The notes beneath the pieces were generated by a model. That model was not told the DNA's origin. It searched no databases and saw only the letters and a program-made list of their open reading frames with translations. Below are positions 46,044-54,981 of a DNA stretch of 64,000 bases, in pieces (within the stretch, counting starts at the first letter, position 1; every line of letters begins with the position of its first letter). The DNA comes from Euryarchaeota archaeon UBA443. Lineage in GTDB: Archaea; Thermoplasmatota; Poseidoniia; Poseidoniales; Poseidoniaceae. Where the stretch lies: NCBI GenBank assembly GCA_002499195.1, contig DAKS01000039.1, forward strand, positions 23,766 through 87,765, given 5' to 3'. The position numbers and the translations under genes were made by a program.

Positions 46044-47032
46044 ACGATTACCAACAAGATATTGCCGCGATGAAGCAATGGCTCGATTCAGCCATTGAAC
46101 GTGGTGCAGTACCCGTCATCACTGGTCAAAATGGTGACATGGATACGATTGGATCAGCCATTGCTTTAGCATCTATTCATCCTTCACTACTCGCTTGTGG
46201 ACTTCACATAGGAAGGATTGCAAAACGAATGGTTGATCAATTGAGGGCACCATTTCGAAAGATTGCTGCTAAAGGCACAGTTTTTCCAGATCCACTCGGT
46301 GGTATCATAATCGTTGATGCTGCAGCACCAGAGCAAGTAGGTATTGACTTACCAGACGTGCCAAAGTTGATTATTGACCATCATGCAACCAATGGTTGGG
46401 AACTGAGTGAAGATGATTGCATGTTACAATGGGATGTTCGTGCAACGACAGAAATTATTGCAACATACATGTTCGAGCATGAGAAAGAATCTTTGAGCGA
46501 TTCGGTAAGAAGGATGCTTCTTGCTGGATTGATTACAGATACTGGACGTTACAAGCATGCAGATGCTGGTTCCTTTGCAATTACAACGCAACTCCTTGAA
46601 GGGGCGGATATCGACTATGCTGAATTCTGTGAGCACATTGAACGAGAGGAAACATCACCATCTGAACGAGGTAGCCTCTTGCGAGGACTCAGCAGAACGA
46701 AACATCATGATGCTGGTGATTGGAGTCTCGTAACAACATATGCAGGGACACTTGAGGGTCGACTCGCCTCAATGTTGCTTGCAACGGGTTGTGATGTATC
46801 GCTAGTATCGCGTCATCGTGAAGGTGAAACACGATTGACAGCACGGGCAACACGAAAATCAACACTACGGGGAGTTCATCTTGGTTCTGTCATGAAAGCG
46901 ATTGCTGAACAACATGGTGGGGATGGAGGCGGACATGATGGTGCTGCTGGATGGACTGGAAACATCGATCGAATTCGCGCCGAATCAGCATTCATTGCAC
47001 AACTTACATTGCAAGAAAAGGTGAAACTATGA
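46040..47032 (+). CDS. DHH-family phosphoesterase
   Basis: 330 residues. GQNGDMDTIGSAIALA (motif I, first Asp of the usual DGD replaced within GDMD), IIIVDAAAP (motif II), the signature KLIIDHHATNG (motif III) and a C-terminal DHHA1-like GDGGGHDGAAG. RecJ/NrnA-type exonuclease or nucleotide phosphoesterase activity is expected; many archaea carry such a gene after pfdB. The TTG start overlaps the pfdB stop; ATG 46070 is a later option. Confidence 0.82.
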   Translation: MNDYQQDIAAMKQWLDSAIERGAVPVITGQNGDMDTIGSAIALASIHPSLLACGLHIGRIAKRMVDQLRAPFRKIAAKGTVFPDPLGGIIIVDAAAPEQVGIDLPDVPKLIIDHHATNGWELSEDDCMLQWDVRATTEIIATYMFEHEKESLSDSVRRMLLAGLITDTGRYKHADAGSFAITTQLLEGADIDYAEFCEHIEREETSPSERGSLLRGLSRTKHHDAGDWSLVTTYAGTLEGRLASMLLATGCDVSLVSRHREGETRLTARATRKSTLRGVHLGSVMKAIAEQHGGDGGGHDGAAGWTGNIDRIRAESAFIAQLTLQEKVKL

Positions 47033-48078
47033 GACCTAAGGCACCAGGATTGTACATCTCCAAGTGGAGAGAAGAAGGACCTGTATCTCTCGAAGATGCT
47101 CTAAACTGGAGAGAGGATTTCGGTTGGAATGATTGGATGGCTATCATCGAAGCGGCCCTATACCTAGATGCTGCTGAACTAGTGGAACTTATTATTCCTG
47201 AATTAACACCTGCACAGAGAGCGACATTTGACTTGGTTCGAAGACGAATGCTCGGTGATAATCGTCTAGAAGAAGCGATTGACAAGGCATTAGAGGTTTG
47301 TAGATCCCCAGAAACTCGTGATTTAGCACTTGAGGGAAGACTTCGAATGGAACGAGGACTTCAACGATTTGAGAAAGGGGATTCAGAAGGAGCAGAGGAG
47401 GACCTAACATGGGCAGAAACACGCTTGAAGTCTGTTGCTAAGGCCAGTCGTGACCATGACCTTTCCTTATTGAATAAAGCGGCATATCATATGGCATCTG
47501 GAGAGGATTTGATGGCACTTCAAGTGTATGGTGATATTTCTCGTCAAGAGAATCACGCCCACGAAACCATTGCGATTTCACGTATTGGAGCCTCGCGCAT
47601 ACATGCTCGCTACGAACGTATGTTCGATGCTGCTCGAAATGCTTGGAACGGTCATGCCCATGCAATTCTAGCCAATCAAGTTACAATGGCGATCGAAGCG
47701 GGAAGCCTCTTCCTCGACCTGTCCATTGGAGAGCAAAATCTTGAAGCAGTACGATTCCAAGAACAAGTCGATGGTTCAAAACCTCGCGATGTTGGTGAAA
47801 AGGCTCCTGAATTGAAGGTTCATCCAGATGATATTTCGGGAGTTTTCGATTGGTGCATGAAACATCTTAACAAAGATCCAATGGGTCATGACCGACCTGA
47901 TTTGCGAGCTATGATCATGATGGCACATCGTCTTGACCGTCTAAATGAATTTGAATGGCTCATCGAGGAACCGAATCTAGTCGATGATTCGATGCTCGTT
48001 GCAGTCGTTCTTGGTTGCTCCCTTGAGGATGAGCAAAAAGTTGCATGGAATGAGCGTATGAAATCACTCATGCCCTAG
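47029..48078 (+). CDS. Helical-repeat (TPR-like) protein, unknown function
   Basis: 349 residues; the ATG at 47029 overlaps the DHH gene stop (ATGA). The chain is nearly all amphipathic helices of 15-20 residues, with TPR-like spacing around 110-200 (MERGLQRFEKGDSEGAEEDL). No catalytic motif or membrane segment. Last gene of the superoperon, converging on the Nudix gene with a 15-base overlap. Probably a scaffold. Confidence 0.6.
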   Translation: MRPKAPGLYISKWREEGPVSLEDALNWREDFGWNDWMAIIEAALYLDAAELVELIIPELTPAQRATFDLVRRRMLGDNRLEEAIDKALEVCRSPETRDLALEGRLRMERGLQRFEKGDSEGAEEDLTWAETRLKSVAKASRDHDLSLLNKAAYHMASGEDLMALQVYGDISRQENHAHETIAISRIGASRIHARYERMFDAARNAWNGHAHAILANQVTMAIEAGSLFLDLSIGEQNLEAVRFQEQVDGSKPRDVGEKAPELKVHPDDISGVFDWCMKHLNKDPMGHDRPDLRAMIMMAHRLDRLNEFEWLIEEPNLVDDSMLVAVVLGCSLEDEQKVAWNERMKSLMP

Positions 48079-48531
48079 TTCTATAGAATCTAGCCACTTG
48101 CTCAAGTCAACTACTTCCTGTATATCCCAATGGGTAAATTCAGGTAATTCTGTAAACCATTTAACCGTTGAAACGTGTTGATCTATTACCTCCCATGTCG
48201 GTTCTGAGAATGGTAAGTTTTCATCATCGACCACAACTAATCCAACCCAACCATTTGGATAATACGTCTTGTTCCAAGCAAGGATTTCACCACAACCGCC
48301 CACTTCCTCACCAAGTTCTCGTTCAAGGGCTTGTTGTGGTGTTTCACCCTCTTCGATATGACCACCTGGAAATTCCCAGCCTCGCTGGGGATGCTGTACC
48401 ATTAGGATTGAACCTGAATTGAGCACTGAGCGTGGATTACCTCGGGGAACAACATAGGCCAATACGAACTTTGGATTCACTCGATCACCTACATCTGCGA
48501 ACGGCATTGCTCGAGATAGGTTTCCGCCCAC
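48064..48531 (-). CDS. Nudix hydrolase
   Basis: 155 residues (Met9, 48507, is a plausible later start). A complete Nudix box runs from GGHIEEGETPQQALER through ELGEEVG, with the metal-binding glutamates present. It should hydrolyse a nucleoside diphosphate derivative, perhaps housecleaning; the substrate is not readable. It overlaps the upstream helical-repeat gene by 18 to 43 bases depending on start. Confidence 0.82.
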   Translation of the reverse strand: MGGNLSRAMPFADVGDRVNPKFVLAYVVPRGNPRSVLNSGSILMVQHPQRGWEFPGGHIEEGETPQQALERELGEEVGGCGEILAWNKTYYPNGWVGLVVVDDENLPFSEPTWEVIDQHVSTVKWFTELPEFTHWDIQEVVDLSKWLDSIELGHE

Positions 48532-49523
48532 CCTTCGCCAGAAGCAACAAGTCGACGTGACAGGAAGAAAGCCTCTGAGATATTGCCGGACTCGATAAGT
48601 TCAATCAACCTCTTCTCGTCAATATTAATTTCTTGAGTTTCTTCTTCGACTTGTTGAACAGTTTCAGGCTCAGTTATTTCCTGACGTACACGCTTATTGA
48701 GTTGTTCCATTTGTTCAAGGAACGCTGTTCTATGTTCCAGTTTTGGACCACTCCAAGGTGTTTGTGCTTCACCATCCATTCGCTCAGTTAATCGATTCAA
48801 GAATTCGTCCCGTACCAGTAAATGCGGCATTAGGGTTTGGACATGGTCATAACAAGACCATGCTGAATCGATTTCTTGTCGTCTCTCGTGCAATCGTCCA
48901 AGTTGCATCCAAAGTTCATGATTGATAGGCCGATGTGCTAGAAGATGACGACTCAATTCTATGAATAGGTCTTCAAATCCTTGTAATCGTAAAAGTTCGA
49001 TTCGACGACCGTAGACGATATTGGCACGTTGATCTCTAAAATCTAGATCTCGACACCGATCAGCGAATTCAGCGATTTCAAGCAACATTGCATCGCTTTG
49101 TTCATCACCCCCTCCACGTTGAACAAGTGCTTCCCACCAAGCATCTGGAGTGAGGGGGTCACGAGCAAATGCAGCTTCAAGCAGTTCCAATCCAAATTCA
49201 AGATAATCCAAGTTTTTCAATTTCTCGAATTGTTCAGTATCTCGTCCAAGTACTGTAAAGACATCTTCCAAAACAATTCCAAGTCCAACGTTGTCTTTGA
49301 GTCCAACTTTGATGTCAGCCAGACAGCGCCAGTTACGCTCGTCTGTAAAATCATGTAATAGCGCCTGACGAGCGTTTTGTTCCGCCCATTGCATGTTCGA
49401 TTCCTTTCTCTCAGGATCTGCTTTAGCGAGTCGGACAAATTTCTGCGCTTGTGTCCGATATCGATTACCTAGATTGCGTCGAGGGTGCTGCAAATCATCA
49501 TGCGCAGATTGACTCATGACCAT
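48489..49523 (-). CDS. Helical-repeat (TPR-like) protein, unknown function
   Basis: 344 residues, mostly alpha-helical with a TPR-like unit near 215-255 (ELWMQLGRLHERRQEIDSAW), then a Glu-rich linker (about 285-300) and a final helix pair. No membrane segment or catalytic motif. It lies two bases after the UbiD-family gene and overlaps the Nudix gene, so the three appear cotranscribed. Confidence 0.6.
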   Translation of the reverse strand: MVMSQSAHDDLQHPRRNLGNRYRTQAQKFVRLAKADPERKESNMQWAEQNARQALLHDFTDERNWRCLADIKVGLKDNVGLGIVLEDVFTVLGRDTEQFEKLKNLDYLEFGLELLEAAFARDPLTPDAWWEALVQRGGGDEQSDAMLLEIAEFADRCRDLDFRDQRANIVYGRRIELLRLQGFEDLFIELSRHLLAHRPINHELWMQLGRLHERRQEIDSAWSCYDHVQTLMPHLLVRDEFLNRLTERMDGEAQTPWSGPKLEHRTAFLEQMEQLNKRVRQEITEPETVQQVEEETQEINIDEKRLIELIESGNISEAFFLSRRLVASGEGWAETYLEQCRSQM

Positions 49524-49525
49524 CC

Positions 49526-50797
49526 CTACTGGGCGCTCATGTAACCTTCTGGGTTATCTGAATGATGGATGGTTGCATCAAATCCAACTTTAGAAGTCAA
49601 ACCATCTTGATAGCGAGATGGATCGAGGCTCGATCCTTTTTGATTCGAAAAGATATGCGTGTCTCGATCTGGCTGCCAACGGGTGACCATTGCCCATTCC
49701 ACACGAACAGGATTGCTGATGTCGATATCTTCATCGACGATTGTAACCATCTTCATCGATCGATGACCGGCTAATGCGGCTTCAATGGCTTTTCTTCCAT
49801 CATCTTCGGATGTTTTTCGAATTTTGACAACGGCAGAAAGCCACCCACATCCCCCTTCAGTCATATGAACGTCAATACAATCAACAACTTTCGCAACGGC
49901 TTCTTTAATCGTAGGAGAACGAGGTAGACCCATGAGTGTCTTGTGCTCTGCTTCTCCTGGAATGAGGGCATGGAAAATCGGATCGTTTCGATGCAATACA
50001 CCATCCACTTCGATTACAGGTTCTTGCCGGACATCATCGATTGTTCCGGTTATGTCAACATATGGACCTTCATCATCATCATCGAGCGTGATTCGGCCCC
50101 ACATCGCATACTCGGCATCAGCAGGAACCTGAATTCCATTAGGCAATTCAACCAATTGAAGCGGTTTGTTGTACAGTTTTTCGTGCAATGCAGCTGCTAT
50201 GGTCAATTCATCTACCGGTTCATCAAACGACATTGCACCTGCTAGTAGAACAACTGGGTCTGGAGCATTGACTATCGCTATGTCAACTTCTTCTCCCTGC
50301 TGCCTAGCTTGGTCTACCATTGTTCTAAGATGACGAGGGACAAGTCGAGCGACCAAATGATTCTCATCTCGTAAAAATTGGCGATGAAAACTCATGTTAC
50401 GTTGGCCATTGACTTCGGCAATAATGACGCTTGCCGACATGTATCGGCCACGGTCTTGTGGCCAATGATGCGGAATTGGGAGCGAATGCAAATCGACTTG
50501 ATCTTGCATATTATCAAACACTGCTGCTTCGGCTGGAGAAACTACTTCAGGTGTTGAAGGGTTTTTCATAGCCCATGCGAGTGTATCGATGTATACCTCA
50601 GGTTGAATCCCAATCGCCTCACATAGGCGGTCACGGGTAAGCATGTTGACCGAAACTCGTTGCCCTGAAGTCTCCTTGATGTTTTCAAACAAGAGATTTG
50701 GATGCGATTGATTGGAACTTAATTCCCAGATACCATGGATTAGACTAATCTCTTGGTCGACGCGTTTAGCGTGCGAAAGATGATCACGGAATGCCAA
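49526..50797 (-). CDS. UbiD-family decarboxylase, probable anhydromevalonate phosphate type
   Basis: 423 residues, starting at TTG with GAGGG upstream. Typical UbiD stretches are seen: SFHRQFLRDENHLVARLVP, and EGPYVDITGT in place of the bacterial EGPFGE. That variant and the 420-residue length match the archaeal subclass that includes anhydromevalonate phosphate decarboxylase, a prenyl-FMN enzyme of the archaeal mevalonate route. The IPK gene elsewhere in the window fits such a route. The alternative is the decarboxylase of futalosine menaquinone synthesis. Subfamily role is inference. Confidence 0.78.
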   Translation of the reverse strand: MAFRDHLSHAKRVDQEISLIHGIWELSSNQSHPNLLFENIKETSGQRVSVNMLTRDRLCEAIGIQPEVYIDTLAWAMKNPSTPEVVSPAEAAVFDNMQDQVDLHSLPIPHHWPQDRGRYMSASVIIAEVNGQRNMSFHRQFLRDENHLVARLVPRHLRTMVDQARQQGEEVDIAIVNAPDPVVLLAGAMSFDEPVDELTIAAALHEKLYNKPLQLVELPNGIQVPADAEYAMWGRITLDDDDEGPYVDITGTIDDVRQEPVIEVDGVLHRNDPIFHALIPGEAEHKTLMGLPRSPTIKEAVAKVVDCIDVHMTEGGCGWLSAVVKIRKTSEDDGRKAIEAALAGHRSMKMVTIVDEDIDISNPVRVEWAMVTRWQPDRDTHIFSNQKGSSLDPSRYQDGLTSKVGFDATIHHSDNPEGYMSAQ

Positions 50798-50809
50798 CGT
50801 ATCACGCCC

Positions 50810-51040
50810 TCAGAATTTCGTCTGAGTATCTTCGAGATAGCGTGGGCGTTCCTCTTCTTCGCTCTCGGCGCTTGCCGACATCATGTTCATTCCCGAAAAT
50901 AAACCGATGAGACCAACAGCATGAGATGTTAGGATATCAACCTCGGAATCTACAATTACAATCCAGTGATTAATGATGACCAAAAGGCCAAGAGCCATGG
51001 TCAAGAGCGCTACAATAGGTCGCATTCCTCTCGGAATCAT
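50810..51040 (-). CDS. Small two-helix membrane protein
   Basis: 76 residues with two membrane helices (about 7-27 and 36-54) and an acidic C-terminus (ESEEEERPRYLEDTQ). It precedes the UbiD gene by 12 bases. No recognised family. Confidence 0.5.
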   Translation of the reverse strand: MIPRGMRPIVALLTMALGLLVIINHWIVIVDSEVDILTSHAVGLIGLFSGMNMMSASAESEEEERPRYLEDTQTKF

Positions 51041-51121
51041 GATACAACTAACAACATCATGTTTATGATATTATTCTTCAATGCAGACGGTGGATTCATC
51101 ACCTCGATGAAACGGCGACTT

Positions 51122-51131
51122 GATATATGAA
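51122..51131 (+). promoter_or_regulatory. Putative TATA box of the str operon
   Basis: GATATATGAA lies about 40 bases before the uS12 ATG in the 127-base gap after the divergent small membrane gene. Position and composition fit an archaeal TATA element giving a short leader that includes the GAGGT ribosome-binding site at 51157-51161. Confidence 0.5.
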
Positions 51132-51167
51132 AGCAAAGTCGGCAAAACGCTCGAATGAGGTTTGAAC

Positions 51168-51596
51168 ATGGGTAGGGGACTCTTTGCAGGTGCAAAAATG
51201 GCCAAGGACCGCCAAAAATTTCGTTGGTCTGACCGACGTTACAAGAAGCGTATGCTCAAATCTCGTGCAAAGCACGATCCTCTAGCAGGATCCACTCAAG
51301 CCAAGGGTATCGTCATTGAAAAAGTCGGTATCGAAGCTAAGCAACCTAACTCAGGGATCCGTAAGGCAGTCAAAATTTCTCTCATCAAGAATGCGAACAA
51401 ACTGACGGCATTCGCCCCTGGCGACGGTGCTATCAACTTTATCGACGAACACGATGAAGTCATGGTCGAAGGTATTGGTGGACGTATGGGTCGTTCCTAC
51501 GGAGATATTCCAGGAGTTAGATACAAGGTCATTCAAGTCAACGGTGTTTCACTCGATGAAATGGTTCGAGGACGCAAGGAGAAGCCGGTACGCTGA
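51168..51596 (+). CDS. rpsL: Ribosomal protein uS12
   Basis: 142 residues from ATG 51168 with GAGGTTTGAAC upstream; TTG 51162 is not needed. [18 protein letters not shown] and the [18 protein letters not shown] segment are diagnostic of archaeal uS12, the decoding-centre protein. First gene of the uS12-uS7-EF-2 operon. Codon use is strongly biased to C-ending and AAG codons. Confidence 0.97.
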   Translation: MGRGLFAGAKMAKDRQKFRWSDRRYKKRMLKSRAKHDPLAGSTQAKGIVIEKVGIEAKQPNSGIRKAVKISLIKNANKLTAFAPGDGAINFIDEHDEVMVEGIGGRMGRSYGDIPGVRYKVIQVNGVSLDEMVRGRKEKPVR

Positions 51597-51606
51597 GGTG
51601 TTCATT

Positions 51607-52209
51607 ATGACAGAAGAAGAAGTCGACGAACGCCCAATCGCTGGAATTGGTACTCTAGTATTTGGAAAGTGGGATGCTACAGAAGTTGTCTGTAACGATC
51701 CTGGTCTTGCTCCATACGTTAACCTCACGACTGTTGGTGTACCACACACCGGCGGCCGTCATGCTAACATGTGGTTTGGAAAATCTAAACTCAGCGTAGT
51801 AGAGCGCTACATCAACAAACTAATGCGAACTGGTGCATATACTGGTAAGAAGCAATCTGCAATGAAGGCATTTGAGAGTTCTCTCGATGTTATTGCTGAG
51901 CGTCGTAACATGAATCCTCTACAAGTTTTCGTTGATGCTATATGCAATGCAGCACCTATGGAAGAGATCACCCGAATCAAGTTCGGTGCAGTCTCCCAAC
52001 CTAAGGCTGTTGACTCGTCTCCTTCCCGAAGACTCGATGTCGCTTTGAAGAACCTAGCAAAGGGAGCTCAGCAAGGAACACACAAGTCCAAGCGAACGCT
52101 TCAACAATGTATCGTCAATGAACTTAACAAGGCATCCGAAGGTGATGCTACTTCCTTTGCTATCGCAAAGAAGGAAGATGTTGAGAGAATCGCAGCATCT
52201 GCTCGATGA
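51607..52209 (+). CDS. rpsG: Ribosomal protein uS7
   Basis: 200 residues from ATG 51607, ten bases after uS12. The frame is open further upstream into uS12, but that is a shadow. Seen: YVNLTTVGVPHTGGRH, RYINKLMRTGAYTGKK, and VFVDAICNAAPMEEITRIKFG, all usual for archaeal uS7. It organises the head of the small subunit. Confidence 0.96.
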   Translation: MTEEEVDERPIAGIGTLVFGKWDATEVVCNDPGLAPYVNLTTVGVPHTGGRHANMWFGKSKLSVVERYINKLMRTGAYTGKKQSAMKAFESSLDVIAERRNMNPLQVFVDAICNAAPMEEITRIKFGAVSQPKAVDSSPSRRLDVALKNLAKGAQQGTHKSKRTLQQCIVNELNKASEGDATSFAIAKKEDVERIAASAR

Positions 52210-52300
52210 AAACGTAGACGGCGGCGAATTGCGTCGAACTTTTGCGACTCACTTAAGAACCCCATTCAAGTGGGCGAGTTGAACCAGACAGGTGGATGCC

Positions 52301-54508
52301 ATGGGACGAAAAGAAGACAACATCAAAAAGGCAACAGAAGTTATGTATATTCTTCCACAGATTCGAAATCTGTGTATTGCTGCGCACATTGATCACGGAA
52401 AAACGACACTTTCTGACAACTTGATTGCAGGTGCAGGTATGATGTCCAGCGATTTGGCTGGTGCTGCTCGTGTTCTAGACTTTGATGAGCAAGAGTCTGC
52501 TCGCGGTATTACCATCAACGCTGCTTCAGCTTCAATGGTTCACGCTGTTGACGGTACTGATTACCTTATCAATCTCATCGACACACCTGGTCACGTCGAC
52601 TTTGGTGGCGACGTTACCCGTGCTATGCGTGCTGTCGATGGTTGTTTCATTCTCGCTTGTGCTGTTGAAGGACCAATGCCACAAACTGAAACTGTTGTTC
52701 GACAGGCTCTGAAAGAGAAGGTTAAGCCTGTTCTTTTCATCAACAAAGTCGATCGATTGATCAACGAATTGCAGGTTACTCCTGAAGACATGATGAACAG
52801 ATTCCAAGAGACTATCACAAAGGTCAACAAACTCATCAAGCAATTCGCTCCTGAAGAATTCAAGAAAGAATGGCAGGTTAGTGTTCTCGATGGTACTGTT
52901 GCTTTTGGTAGTGCATACCACAACTGGGGAATCACCATCCCTTACATGAAGAAGTCCGGTGTCTCTATGACCGACATCTTCCGCTATTGTAACGAAGAGA
53001 AGCAAAAGGAACTTGCACAAGCAGCTCCTGTTCACGAAGTTCTTCTCGACATGGCGGTAACAAAGTTACCAGGCCCTGTTGAGGCTCAACCATACCGTAT
53101 CCCGAACATCTGGACAGGTGACCTTGACTCTTCAATCGGTAAGGCGATGATGGCTTGTGACCCAGAAGCAGAACTTGCTATGATGATTACCAAGATTTGG
53201 ATGGATCCTCACGCTGGTGAAGTTGCTGTTGGTCGAATTTATTCCGGTGCTATTTCACAAGGTGAATCTGTATTCGCTATCGGTGCTGCAAAGCCAGAGC
53301 GTGTTCAGCAAGTCAGTATGATGGTCGGTGGTGACCGAATCACTGTACCAACAGTCGTTGCTGGAAACATCGCTGCACTAACTGGTATCCGAAGCGCTGC
53401 TGCTGGTGTCACTTTATCACGTGACAAGGACTTCACTCCTTTCGAAGCCATCCGTCACTACTCAGATCCGGTCGTTACAGTTGCTGTTGAGCCAAAGAGC
53501 ATGAAAGATCTTCCAAAGTTCATCGATGCACTTCGCTCACTCGCTAAGGCGGACGCATCCTTGCAAGTTACAACCAACCAAGAAACTGGTGAAGCGTTGT
53601 TGGCTGGAATGGGAGAACTTCACCTTGAGATTACTGTTTACCGAATTGAGGAAGAGCAAAACATCAAGGTCAGTGTCAGCCCACCTATCGTCGTTTATCG
53701 TGAAGGTATTCAAGGTAGTAACCGTGGACATGCTTTCGAAGGAAAGTCTCCGAACCGACACAACCGTTTCTTCTTTGAGATTGAGGCACTATCGGACGAA
53801 GTTGTCAGCGCTCTGCGCAATGGTGATCTCGGTGATGGTCCAGTTCGAAGCAGTGATGCTAAGGAAACCGGTAACAAATTCGGTGAAGTTGGCATGGATA
53901 AGGATTTGATGCGTAAGATATATGCAATCAACGGAACCAACGTTCTAGTCAATGATACAAAGGGTATCCAAGGACTCCACGAAACTCGTGAATTGATTAT
54001 CGAAGCATTCAATGAAGTCTGTAAAAAGGGACCTATCGCTGATGAACCTGTACAAGGAATGTTTGTTCGACTAACCGATGCAAAGCTTCACGAAGATGCA
54101 ATTCACCGTGGACCTGCTCAAACTATCCCTGCAGTTCGAAACGGAATCAAGGGTGCAATGATGCGAGCCAAGACTGTAATTCTTGAGCCGATGCAGAAGG
54201 CATTCGTTTCCGTACCAAACGACTGGCTTGGTCAAGTTACACGAGAAGTCACTAACCGACGTGGAATTATCGAAGACATGCCGAGTGAAGGCGACGTAAC
54301 TACTGTTGTTGGTGTTCTACCGATCGCTGAAACCTTTGGTTTCTCCAATGACATCCGTGCAGCATCACAAGGTCGTGCAGTTTGGAACACCGAAAATCTT
54401 GGATTTGAAATGCTTCCACCACAACTCTTCGACAAGGTTGTTGGTGAAATTCGAACCCGTAAGGGACTGAAGCCTGAGCCAAACCCAGAATCCTATTACT
54501 CTGATTGA
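52301..54508 (+). CDS. fusA: Translation elongation factor EF-2
   Basis: 735 residues from ATG 52301 behind AGGTGG; GTG 52292 is a less likely start. GTPase motifs: AHIDHGKTT, ARGITINAA, DTPGHVDFGG and NKVDR. Domain IV has DAIHRGPAQTIPAVRNG with the His that becomes diphthamide. It catalyses translocation; its Dph6 modifier is also encoded here. Codon bias is strong. EF-1A is not in the window. Confidence 0.97.
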   Translation: MGRKEDNIKKATEVMYILPQIRNLCIAAHIDHGKTTLSDNLIAGAGMMSSDLAGAARVLDFDEQESARGITINAASASMVHAVDGTDYLINLIDTPGHVDFGGDVTRAMRAVDGCFILACAVEGPMPQTETVVRQALKEKVKPVLFINKVDRLINELQVTPEDMMNRFQETITKVNKLIKQFAPEEFKKEWQVSVLDGTVAFGSAYHNWGITIPYMKKSGVSMTDIFRYCNEEKQKELAQAAPVHEVLLDMAVTKLPGPVEAQPYRIPNIWTGDLDSSIGKAMMACDPEAELAMMITKIWMDPHAGEVAVGRIYSGAISQGESVFAIGAAKPERVQQVSMMVGGDRITVPTVVAGNIAALTGIRSAAAGVTLSRDKDFTPFEAIRHYSDPVVTVAVEPKSMKDLPKFIDALRSLAKADASLQVTTNQETGEALLAGMGELHLEITVYRIEEEQNIKVSVSPPIVVYREGIQGSNRGHAFEGKSPNRHNRFFFEIEALSDEVVSALRNGDLGDGPVRSSDAKETGNKFGEVGMDKDLMRKIYAINGTNVLVNDTKGIQGLHETRELIIEAFNEVCKKGPIADEPVQGMFVRLTDAKLHEDAIHRGPAQTIPAVRNGIKGAMMRAKTVILEPMQKAFVSVPNDWLGQVTREVTNRRGIIEDMPSEGDVTTVVGVLPIAETFGFSNDIRAASQGRAVWNTENLGFEMLPPQLFDKVVGEIRTRKGLKPEPNPESYYSD

Positions 54509-54510
54509 GC

Positions 54511-54981
54511 ATGATTTCAGGGACTATTTCGGGCCTGTTTGCAACTACTGTGGGCGGTGTGCCCAAACCTCGTGTTGATTCACTTGAAGTGGAAACATTA
54601 GGAATTAAAGACGAGATTATTCGCGATAAGAAGCACCATGGGGGGCCTGAAAAAGCGGTCTGTCTTATCTCTGAAGAGATCATTCAAGATTTACAAGTGA
54701 AAGGACATCCAATTGCAGGTGGGACGACTGGAGAAAACATTCTCCTCAATGCTCCATATCAATCTCTCAAACCAGGAGTGCAACTCGAATTTGATAAAGT
54801 CAAACTTGAGATTACTATGGCTGCATCTCCATGTAAGACCATTGGTGATTCATTCTTGAATAAGGAGTTTAATCTCTTATCCGACAAGAAGTATCCAGGA
54901 AAAACAAGATGGTATGCACGTGTTCTTGTTGAAGGAACAATTGAACAAGATGAGAACGTTACAATCAACTCAAACGTTTGA
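54511..54981 (+). CDS. MOSC-domain protein
   Basis: 156 residues from ATG 54511; a TTG at 54505 overlaps the fusA stop. HHGGPEKAVCLIS near residue 45, GTTGENIL near 77 and the conserved Cys in AASPCKTIG are typical of MOSC domains, which bind molybdenum-cofactor sulphur or act on N-hydroxylated compounds. No cofactor genes are adjacent. The 3' end overlaps the convergent IDI-GGPPS gene by 17 bases. Confidence 0.85.
   Translation: MISGTISGLFATTVGGVPKPRVDSLEVETLGIKDEIIRDKKHHGGPEKAVCLISEEIIQDLQVKGHPIAGGTTGENILLNAPYQSLKPGVQLEFDKVKLEITMAASPCKTIGDSFLNKEFNLLSDKKYPGKTRWYARVLVEGTIEQDENVTINSNV

Noticed and set aside
51427..51606. Upstream extension of the uS7 frame into uS12
   Set aside because: It is an out-of-frame shadow of uS12; ribosomal uS7 starts at 51607.
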